A stretch of 64,000 bases of DNA from JAHFDS01 sp964593795. Its GTDB lineage: Bacteria > Myxococcota_A > Polyangia > JAHFDS01. Under the pieces are notes generated by a model. The model saw nothing but the letters and a program-made list of their open reading frames with translations, searched no databases and was not told the origin of the DNA. The stretch spans positions 45,920-109,919 of the forward strand of contig CAZQJC010000327.1 of NCBI GenBank assembly GCA_964593795.1, written 5' to 3'. The position numbers were made by a program, and so were the translations under genes. Below, piece by piece: positions 1 through 6,591 of the stretch. Each line of letters opens with the position of its first letter. Within the stretch, counting starts at the first letter, position 1.

Positions 1-2122
1 CGTGGTGGTCGAAGGCACCCACGACCACGGACCGGCGCCCCGGTGGGACACCGGCGAGCTCGAAGCGGCCCTCCTCGTCCGTGATGGCCGCGGGCAAGAG
101 AGGGATCACGATCGAGCCCGACGACAGGTCGCCTTCGAGCTGGACCTTCGCGTGCTCGAGGGGCTTTCCCGCGGCGTCGGTGACCACGCCGACGACGGTG
201 CCCGCCTTGCCGAGGCGCAGCTCGAGCCCGTCCGCCGGTGCCTCCGCGTCGAGCGCGGCGCTCGGGGCGCGCCCGAGACCCGTCGCGACGATCCGGTAGC
301 GACCGGGCTCGAGCCCTTCGACCGCGAAGCGCCCCTCGGCGTCCACGATCGCCAGCGTGCGCACCACGTCGAACGCCAGGCCGCGCTTGCGCGCGAGCGC
401 CAGCGTGTAGGCGGCCGCGGGCCTTCCGTCCGCGTCGACGACGCGCCCGCGCAGGCTCCTGCCTCGCCCGAGCCGGACGAGGACACCCTGCGCCCCGCCC
501 GCCGTGCGCTCGCTCCGCCCCGGCGCGAAGAGCTCGTGCCGCGCCTCGAGCGTGTACGCGGCGCCCTCGTCGAGGCCCTCGACGACGAACCGGCCTTCGC
601 CGTCGGTGGTGGCCTGACCCCACGGGCGATCCCGGTCGTGCTCGCCGGGGCGGCGGTCGGGCGTCGCCTGCACGGTCGCCCCGGGGACCGGCTGCGTGTC
701 CGGGCCGAGCACGCGCCCGGCGATGCGCGCCGCCGCCGAGCGCGCGCCGCGCGAGAGCCGGATCTCGAGCTTGTGGCTCGTGAGCGCGGGCCCGTCGAGG
801 CTCCCGCGACCCACCCCGCGCTGCGGGTGGCGCGCCTCGAACAGCGCCAGATCCGGCGCGTGCACGATCGCCTTGCCGGCCGCGTCGGTGACGAACCGGT
901 CCGCGAGCGGCAGCAGCGTCTGCTCGCCCGCACCGGCTCCGACGAGGCGCATCTCCGCGCCGGCGACCGCGGCGCCGTCCTCCGCGCGCACGGTGATCTC
1001 GTAGTCGATCGCGGGCGACAGGTAGATGACGAGCCCCTCGACGCGCTTGCCCGCGCGGCCACGCAGCGCGATCGGGCTCGCGCCGAGCTCCGGCGCGAAC
1101 GGCAGGAAGCCCGCCGCGGTCACGGTCTCGAGGCGCACGAGGCCGAGGCGCTCGGGCGCATGGTGGAAGCGCCCATCCGCGTCGGTGAGCACGCTCCGCG
1201 TCGCGCCCTCCAGCGAGAACGTGACCTCGGCGCCGCGCACGGCGCGCCCGGTGCCCCAGTTCACCACCTGGCCCGAGAACGCGCCCGAGAGCGCCGCCGG
1301 ATCGTCGACGACCACCGGGGCGCCGAGACGGACCCGCGGTCCCTTGCGCTCGGCGGTCTCCTCGGGCAGGGCGCCCCGTTCGACCGCCGGCGCGCGCGGG
1401 GGCGCCGGTGCGGCCGGGCGCACGAGCTGCGCCGGCGCCGCGGGGTGCACCTCCGGCGCGCCACGCAGGCGCACGAGCGCCACACCGCCGAGCGCCAGGA
1501 GCAGGATGACCAGGGCCGCGAGGCCCGTCTTCTTCGCCACGATCACACCTCCGGTGGTCAGGGTCGTGGTGCCGGCGCCGGGCGAGCGGCCGAGGGGCGC
1601 GAGCAGCACACACCAGGCCCTGCGTCCGCCGGGCGTCTCGGCATCGAGCCGGGCGCGCAGCCGGTCGAGCCCCTCCTTGAGGCGCCAGCGCACGGTGCCG
1701 GCCGGCACGCCGAGCGCGCGCGCGATCTCCGCCGACGAGAGACCCTCGACGTAGCGCAGGAGCACCGTCTGGCGCAGCGGCTCCGGCAGCGTGGCCACCT
1801 CGCCGGCCACGAGCCGCTGCAGCTCCAGCCTGCCGAGGAGCGCCTCGGCCGAGGGAGCGGCGCCCTCGGTCGCAACGAGCAGCTCCCGCGCGGTGCGCCG
1901 TCGCGCCCCACGCAGCCGCATCAGGAACACGCTGCGCAGCACGACCCGCAGCCAGGCGCGCGAGGGCCCCGCCTCGGGCGGCTTCTCGAGCGCGATGGCG
2001 AACGTCTCCTGCACGAGGTCGTCCGCCTCGGCGTCGCCGCCGACCAGCGAGCGCGCGAGCCGGCGCAGGAACGCACCGTGCTCCGCCAGCGCCTCGAGCG
2101 GGGTGGCCCCCGGCGCGCTCAC
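1..2122 (-). CDS. ECF sigma factor continuing into a membrane-anchored carboxypeptidase-regulatory-like ectodomain (partial)
   Basis: One reverse-strand frame stays open from GTG at 2122 to the window edge (about 707 codons). Residues about 10-75 read as sigma-70 region 2 (DDLVQETF near 35-42). Residues about 125-145 read as the region 4 helix-turn-helix (LSSAEIARALGVPAGTVRWR). The frame does not stop after region 4. It passes a hydrophobic segment at about 198-216 (LAALVILLLALGGVALV) into nearly 500 residues of repeated beta-sandwich motifs such as DGEGRFVVEGL, typical of CarboxypepD_reg-like domains. Known: ECF sigma factors direct RNA polymerase to stress or envelope regulons. Inferred: the sigma part is cytoplasmic and tethered, possibly released by proteolysis. 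The start is uncertain; a GGAGG before an internal GTG at 1540 leaves open a separate second product. Confidence 0.72.
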   Translation of the reverse strand, partial: MSAPGATPLEALAEHGAFLRRLARSLVGGDAEADDLVQETFAIALEKPPEAGPSRAWLRVVLRSVFLMRLRGARRRTARELLVATEGAAPSAEALLGRLELQRLVAGEVATLPEPLRQTVLLRYVEGLSSAEIARALGVPAGTVRWRLKEGLDRLRARLDAETPGGRRAWCVLLAPLGRSPGAGTTTLTTGGVIVAKKTGLAALVILLLALGGVALVRLRGAPEVHPAAPAQLVRPAAPAPPRAPAVERGALPEETAERKGPRVRLGAPVVVDDPAALSGAFSGQVVNWGTGRAVRGAEVTFSLEGATRSVLTDADGRFHHAPERLGLVRLETVTAAGFLPFAPELGASPIALRGRAGKRVEGLVIYLSPAIDYEITVRAEDGAAVAGAEMRLVGAGAGEQTLLPLADRFVTDAAGKAIVHAPDLALFEARHPQRGVGRGSLDGPALTSHKLEIRLSRGARSAAARIAGRVLGPDTQPVPGATVQATPDRRPGEHDRDRPWGQATTDGEGRFVVEGLDEGAAYTLEARHELFAPGRSERTAGGAQGVLVRLGRGRSLRGRVVDADGRPAAAYTLALARKRGLAFDVVRTLAIVDAEGRFAVEGLEPGRYRIVATGLGRAPSAALDAEAPADGLELRLGKAGTVVGVVTDAAGKPLEHAKVQLEGDLSSGSIVIPLLPAAITDEEGRFELAGVPPGRRSVVVGAFDHH

Positions 2123-2238
2123 GGCCGTCTTCTCGTCTCGCCTGCGCGCTCGTCCATGACGCCTCGCCGCCGCTCGATCATGCGGTCCGATCGCGCGACA
2201 CACCAGGGATGCCGCGAGGCGCGGAAGTGTTGGCGCGG

Positions 2239-2244
2239 TATGAT
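2239..2244 (+). promoter_or_regulatory. -10-like element TATGAT before the methyltransferase
   Basis: TATGAT lies eight bases before the ATG at 2253, with no Shine-Dalgarno in between, so the transcript would have essentially no leader. No convincing -35 was seen. Confidence 0.45.
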
Positions 2245-2252
2245 GCGGCCCC

Positions 2253-3095
2253 ATGCAGAGCGACCGTCCGAGCCTGACCGCGGCCGCCGTCGCCCTGGCC
2301 CGCCGGGACCCGGTGCCCGAGCGTGACCTGCCGTGGCCGCTCTCCCCCGCCCTCGTCGCCTGGGGCACCCTCGGCCAGCGCGCGCCGGCCCTCCGCCGCG
2401 CCCTCGAGCCTGCGGTTCGCTCCGCGAGCTTCGGCCTCGTGGACCACATCGAGCTCCGCACCGCCGCGATCGACGCCGCCGTCGCGGAGGCGGTCGCCGC
2501 GGGCGCACGGCAGCTCGTGGTGCTCGGCGCGGGGCTCGACGCGCGCGCCTGGCGCCTGCCTGGGCTCGCCGAGGTCACCGTGTTCGAGGTCGATCACCCC
2601 GCGACGCAGGCCGGAAAGCGCACCCTCGTCGAGGGTCGGAGGCCGAGCGCCGCCGCCGTCGTCTTCATCGACGTCGACTTCGAGAGGCAGCGCCTCGGCG
2701 ACCGCCTCGGGGCCGCCGGCCACCGCCCCTCCGAGCGCACGGCGTGGATCTGGGAGGGCGTGACGCCCTACCTGTCGCCCGAGGCCCGGCGCGCCACGCT
2801 CGGCGAGGTCGGGCGCGCCTCCGCCCCGGGCAGCGTCCTCTCGCTGACCTACATGACGCCCGAGATCGTCCCGATGCCCGGCCTCCGTTCGCTCGCGCGG
2901 CGCGCGTTCGGATGGATCGGCGAGCCCCTGCTCGGCGGTGTGACGCCGCAGGGCCTCGGCGCAGAGCTGGTCTCCGCCGGGTTCGTCCGCCGCACCGACT
3001 CGTCCTCGATCGACTGGGCCACCCGCCACGGAGGCAGCGCGCTCCGCGCCCGCCTCTTCGGCTGCGAGCGCCTCGCGGTCGCCGAGCGGACCTGA
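2253..3095 (+). CDS. SAM-dependent methyltransferase, TIGR00027 / leucine carboxyl methyltransferase-like
   Basis: A 280-residue protein matching the TIGR00027 family of class I SAM-dependent methyltransferases. The SAM-binding loop reads VVLGAGLDARAW (about 89-100). The acidic strand-2 end is FEVDHP (111-116). A second acidic strand VVFIDVDF lies near 136-143, and the substrate-side motif WEGVTPYL is at 167-174. Length is normal for the family. It transfers a methyl group from SAM, but the substrate cannot be told from sequence. The start is placed at ATG 2253 because a -10-like TATGAT sits eight bases upstream. The next small gene starts four bases after its stop, so the two are probably co-transcribed. 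Confidence 0.85.
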   Translation: MQSDRPSLTAAAVALARRDPVPERDLPWPLSPALVAWGTLGQRAPALRRALEPAVRSASFGLVDHIELRTAAIDAAVAEAVAAGARQLVVLGAGLDARAWRLPGLAEVTVFEVDHPATQAGKRTLVEGRRPSAAAVVFIDVDFERQRLGDRLGAAGHRPSERTAWIWEGVTPYLSPEARRATLGEVGRASAPGSVLSLTYMTPEIVPMPGLRSLARRAFGWIGEPLLGGVTPQGLGAELVSAGFVRRTDSSSIDWATRHGGSALRARLFGCERLAVAERT

Positions 3096-3099
3096 CGCG

Positions 3100-3564
3100 A
3101 TGCTGGTGCTGGAGCGGACCTTCGACACCACGAGCCCCGAGACCGAGGCGCTCTCGCGCGTGCGCGCCTACCTCGACAAGGTCGGCTTCCGGCGGGCCGA
3201 CGGCTCGGCGCTCCGGTTCACGCGAGGCGACACGACCGGCTCGCTCTTCGGCACCGATCCACGCCGCTGGGAGGCGACGCTCACGCTCACCGTGTCGGCC
3301 GCCGAGGCGGGCACGCGCGTCGTCGCCGTCCTCGAGGTGCGAACGCTCGGGCAATCGATCAGCAAGCCCGAGGGCTGGTTCTTCAACGCGGAGCTCGACG
3401 CGCTCGGCCCGGTGGCCGCGGGCGAGCTGCCGCCCGAGCCCGTCACCGAGGAGCTCGTCGCCCTCGCGCGCCGCGGCGCGCGCATCGCCTGGGCGATCGG
3501 CCTCGGCTTCGCGTTCGCCGCGATCGTCTTCCTGCTCGTCGCCCTGGCGCGCGCGCCGGACTAG
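3100..3564 (+). CDS. Hypothetical protein with a C-terminal membrane anchor
   Basis: A 154-residue protein of unknown family, starting four bases after the methyltransferase stop. The first about 110 residues are soluble, with alternating strands (TLTLTVSAAEAGTRVVAVLEV near 65-85). A single hydrophobic helix at about 129-150 (WAIGLGFAFAAIVFLLVAL) ends the chain, so the bulk is probably cytoplasmic and tail-anchored. No catalytic motif was recognised. The close spacing suggests it accompanies the methyltransferase. Confidence 0.6.
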   Translation: MLVLERTFDTTSPETEALSRVRAYLDKVGFRRADGSALRFTRGDTTGSLFGTDPRRWEATLTLTVSAAEAGTRVVAVLEVRTLGQSISKPEGWFFNAELDALGPVAAGELPPEPVTEELVALARRGARIAWAIGLGFAFAAIVFLLVALARAPD

Positions 3565-3568
3565 TTAG

Positions 3569-3765
3569 AACCCACATCGATCCGCGCGTGCTCCGGTGCT
3601 TCGATGCGCACCTCGAGCAACTCGTGGCTGAGCTGTGTCTCTCCCGCTCCGGCCTCCGGCCTGCGCGGGTCCCTCTGCCGGTCGCGCCGAAGGCGCGCAA
3701 CGCCAACGTGCGGCACGGCCTGCGGGCGGCAGGGCTCGCTGCGCTCGCGCGCTCCTTGCGCCACG
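3569..3765 (+). repeat. Intergenic repeat R1, copy A
   Basis: About 200 bases immediately after the stop of the preceding gene match, in inverted orientation, 9986-10172. Shared landmarks are CCACATCGAT, the run from about 3594 to 3632 (CTCGAGCAACTCGTGGCTGA), a CGCGCC-GAA-GGCGCG hairpin and the GCTCGCTGCGCTCGCG end. Read on the minus strand, both copies carry an open frame ending in TQLSHELLEVRIEAPE followed by RIDVGS and TAG. Third-position differences between copies leave the peptide unchanged, so this may be a decayed or very short coding unit. Confidence 0.7.
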
Positions 3766-3830
3766 TCGAACCCGGGACAGCCCCTGGTTCGAAGCCAATC
3801 GATGCGCGGCGTCGTCGGTGCTTCGGGCGG

Positions 3831-3980
3831 CTACCGCGCGGAGACGCTCCCGAGCGGCTTCGGCCGGCTCGCCAGGATGCGCGCCCGGGCGGCCTCGAAG
3901 TCGCGGAGGCAGTTGGCGTGGAAGAAACGGTTGTGGGCGGAGTGCTTCGCTCCCGTCTTCTTGCAGCGCGTGCAGTTCAC
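3831..3980 (-). CDS. Small Cys/His protein, hypothetical
   Basis: A 49-residue reading frame from GTG at 3980. It begins NCTRCKKTGAKHSAHNRFFH and continues NCLRDFEAARARIL, so it has CxxC plus His/Cys spacing that could bind one zinc. An upstream in-frame start at 4085 exists, but the sequence there (AAATTTTCTT and surroundings) is unusually AT-rich and looks like a promoter rather than coding DNA, so the shorter form is preferred. It diverges from the next small gene. No family was recognised. Confidence 0.42.
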   Translation of the reverse strand: MNCTRCKKTGAKHSAHNRFFHANCLRDFEAARARILASRPKPLGSVSAR

Positions 3981-4123
3981 GATCTCAGCATCGCCGACCG
4001 ATCGATCGGTGCAAGAAAATTTGGCCGATCCGTTGGATCCACCACGAAAGAAGCCTGCGCGCGCGATCACGAGGCGCAGCGTCACCGGATTTTTACCGCG
4101 ACACGATCCGCCGCCCGCGTGCG

Positions 4124-4384
4124 ATGCTGATCACCATGCCGTGCACGCAGCACCTGCAGGCGTTCCTTCGCCAGCTCGATCTGCTCTCGGACGTGGTCCG
4201 CGATCTCCACCCGACCGGACCGCGCAAGGCGTCGACCGTCGGGCAGGCCACGTACCAGCTCGCTTGCGTCGACAACGCACGCACGGAGATGTACCGGTGC
4301 CTCGAGTGCTGGACCGCGTACCACCAGCTCATCGGGGACTCGGACTCGGTGACGCGGCCGCTCCAGGTCGGCGGCAAGGACTGA
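4124..4384 (+). CDS. Small hypothetical protein with CLECW motif
   Basis: An 86-residue frame from ATG 4124 (an alternative ATG at 4136 gives 82 residues). The chain is mostly helical (LQAFLRQLDLLSDVVRDL near the start) and ends with EMYRCLECWTAYHQLIGDS, which contains a CxxC. The 143 bases between it and the divergent small Cys/His gene are relatively AT-rich and may hold both promoters. No relative was recognised and function is unknown. Coding status rests on the amino-acid pattern and the absence of any better frame. Confidence 0.45.
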   Translation: MLITMPCTQHLQAFLRQLDLLSDVVRDLHPTGPRKASTVGQATYQLACVDNARTEMYRCLECWTAYHQLIGDSDSVTRPLQVGGKD

Positions 4385-4487
4385 CGAGCCCCACATGTAG
4401 GCGCCGCGTGCGGCGGATCGCACGGAAATTCGGTGCCCGGTGGGTGACACTTGGAAGCGCTCGGGTGTTCTAGCTTCGGAGGCTCGA

Positions 4488-5975
4488 ATGACGCGACGGA
4501 TGCATTGGCTGGGCGCCCTGGGGATCTCGCTCGGGCTCGTGGGGTGCGGCGGTGACGAGCCGAAGGCCGCGGTCGCGACCAAGGAGCAGATCCAGACGCG
4601 GCTGCCGCTGGCGCTGACGGAGGTGACGAACGAGACCTCTGCGGTCGTGGACCTCGCCGGCAACTCGGCGTCGATCGACCTCATCGCCGAGGCGCTCGAG
4701 TCGGTGTCGTTGCCGGACACGGTGATGACGCCCACGCCGGGACCGGGCCCCATCGCTCGTGGTTTCCGCGTGCTCGGCAAGGCCTACCTGAGCTGGGTCA
4801 TCGGCCCGAACCTCGACAGCGACACGGACGGCGATCGCGTGGTGCGCTGGCTGCTCGACAACGTGTTCAACGACGCGTCGTTCGAGGGCGGCGGCGTCTG
4901 GCGCGTGCACGGCGAGGCCCTCTGCGGCGAGGTCTGCTCGGGCGGCGCGACGCCGGGCATGGCCCCGACGTTCACGTGCGCGCCCGACCCGATGTGCATC
5001 TCGCGCATCGACGAGCTCGAGCTCCGCATCCGGGTGACGCTGCAGGGCGCGGGGCTCGACTTCGCGCTCCTCGTCGGCCCATCGCGCGACGAGGTGTTCG
5101 ACATCGCGCTCGAGCCGCGAAAGGTCGAGGTGACGTTCGATCTCGGCGGCATCAAGAACGCCATCGCCCACGTGGCGCGCGTCCTCGGCGAGGATCTCAT
5201 GCTGCCGTCGGTGCTCGAGGGGCGCGTGCGCTTCACGCTCATGCTCAACGGCCCGCGCGACGTCACGGTGCAGGCGTCGGTGGATCAGGCGGTGCGCGTC
5301 GAGGCGACCAGCGCCGACGGGCCCATCTCGGCCGAGCTCGGCGCGAAGTCGCCCGCGGTCTCGGTGCGCCTGCGCGACGCCGATCCGATGCTGACGGTGC
5401 AGCTCGACGTCGGCAAGCTCGTCGTCTCCGGCCCGATCGACGACACGAACCTGCGCGGTCGCCTCGGCATCCTCGTCGGCGGGCTCGAGGGCAAGACCGA
5501 GCTGCCGCGTGGCGCCACGCGCCTGTCGCTCACCGACCTCGGCCTCGGCGACGTCACGAGCGAGCTGTCGCTCGACGGCACGCGCCTCATCGGCTTCGAC
5601 CTCAACGCGATGGCGGGACGCCGCACCGCGCTCACGATCACGCCCGGCACCGGCGCCGACAAGGCGACGCTCTCGTTCGAGCCAGGCCTGCAGCTCGTCG
5701 GCGACATGCACCTCGAGCGCCTCGCGCAGATGGGCAACATGGACGTGCCCTCGTGGCTCTACAACGAGACCTACACGCTCGACCTGTCGGGCCCGCCGGC
5801 CATCGAGCCGCGCGGCACGCTGCTGCAGGTGCTGATGGGCCGCTTCCGGCTCGCGTCGTCGGCCGCACCGGACGCGGTCGTGGTGGACGCCCCCGGCTGC
5901 CTCGACGCGCGCGACCCGGTCACGATGGGCGAGCATGCCCTCCTCGGTCGCTTCCGCAGCATCGCCTGCCCGTGA
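4488..5975 (+). CDS. Large lipoprotein, function unknown
   Basis: A 495-residue secreted lipoprotein. The signal MHWLGALGISLGLVGC ends in an LVGC lipobox with Cys at residue 20. The start at ATG 4488 has GGAGG seven bases upstream; a longer in-frame start at 4440 would bury the signal peptide. A cluster of four cysteines at about 145-170 (LCGEVCSGG, TCAPDPMC) probably forms disulfides. The rest is rich in strands, with repeated amphipathic segments (VSVRLRDADPMLTVQLDV), suggesting a beta-structured envelope domain. No family was recognised. It stands alone between short genes on the same strand. Confidence 0.7.
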   Translation: MTRRMHWLGALGISLGLVGCGGDEPKAAVATKEQIQTRLPLALTEVTNETSAVVDLAGNSASIDLIAEALESVSLPDTVMTPTPGPGPIARGFRVLGKAYLSWVIGPNLDSDTDGDRVVRWLLDNVFNDASFEGGGVWRVHGEALCGEVCSGGATPGMAPTFTCAPDPMCISRIDELELRIRVTLQGAGLDFALLVGPSRDEVFDIALEPRKVEVTFDLGGIKNAIAHVARVLGEDLMLPSVLEGRVRFTLMLNGPRDVTVQASVDQAVRVEATSADGPISAELGAKSPAVSVRLRDADPMLTVQLDVGKLVVSGPIDDTNLRGRLGILVGGLEGKTELPRGATRLSLTDLGLGDVTSELSLDGTRLIGFDLNAMAGRRTALTITPGTGADKATLSFEPGLQLVGDMHLERLAQMGNMDVPSWLYNETYTLDLSGPPAIEPRGTLLQVLMGRFRLASSAAPDAVVVDAPGCLDARDPVTMGEHALLGRFRSIACP

Positions 5976-6010
5976 CGCGCCCTCGTCGGCCGCCGCCGCG
6001 GTAGAAGCGT

Positions 6011-6016
6011 TATCAT
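6011..6016 (+). promoter_or_regulatory. -10-like element TATCAT, leaderless spacing
   Basis: TATCAT is followed by exactly six bases (CGCCGG) and then the ATG at 6023. There is no Shine-Dalgarno. This is one of nine such arrangements in the window. Confidence 0.55.
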
Positions 6017-6022
6017 CGCCGG

Positions 6023-6538
6023 ATGGCGACGCCGCTCCGAAGGCTCCTGCCCGACCTCGAAGATCCGCGCCGCAACTTCATCCGCGAGGCCTGGGATCGC
6101 CTGCACCGGCTCCCCGGCGGCAAGCGCATCTTCTCGGAGCTGGTCGGTCGCGCCGCGCCGTACACCGGCACGATCGGCGCGAGCGTCAAGGCCCTCGAGG
6201 TCGGCCATTCCGAGGTCGCGCTGCGGGATCGCCCGAGGCTGCGGAACCACCTGCGCTGCGTGCACGCCATCGCCCTCGCCAACCTGGCCGAGCTGACCGG
6301 CAACGTCGCCGTCGCCTACTCGCTGCCCACCGACGCGCGCTTCATCGTCGCCGGCTTCGACATCGAGTACGTAAAGAAGGCGCGCGGCACGATCACGGGC
6401 CTTTGCGACTGCCCGAGCATCACGTCGAGCGCGCGCAGGGAGTATCCAGTCGAGGTGCGGATGGTCGACGCCAAGGGCGATCTCGTGGCCCGGGCCACGC
6501 TCCGCACGCTCGTGGGCCCGAAGAAGGGCCGCTCGTGA
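6023..6538 (+). CDS. DUF4442 hotdog-fold thioesterase-like protein
   Basis: A 171-residue protein resembling the DUF4442 / PaaI-like hotdog family. It shows the family's motifs: RLPGGKRIFSELVGRAAPYT (about 29-48), RNHLRCVHAIALANLAELT (about 75-93) and YVKKARGTITGLC (about 117-129). Members are thought to hydrolyse acyl-CoA-type thioesters, but the substrate here is unknown. The start is fixed by TATCAT six bases upstream, giving a leaderless message. It ends 53 bases before the TonB-dependent receptor gene and is not obviously coupled to it. Confidence 0.75.
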   Translation: MATPLRRLLPDLEDPRRNFIREAWDRLHRLPGGKRIFSELVGRAAPYTGTIGASVKALEVGHSEVALRDRPRLRNHLRCVHAIALANLAELTGNVAVAYSLPTDARFIVAGFDIEYVKKARGTITGLCDCPSITSSARREYPVEVRMVDAKGDLVARATLRTLVGPKKGRS

Positions 6539-6591
6539 CGGAAGGCCCGTAGCGGGGCCAATCCCGATCTGGGATGTGTCGCGCCGCGTAG

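Noticed and set aside
2..2326. 774-residue plus-strand open frame
   Set aside because: It is the antisense shadow of the sigma-ectodomain gene; its sequence is Arg/Ala-rich with no domain pattern.
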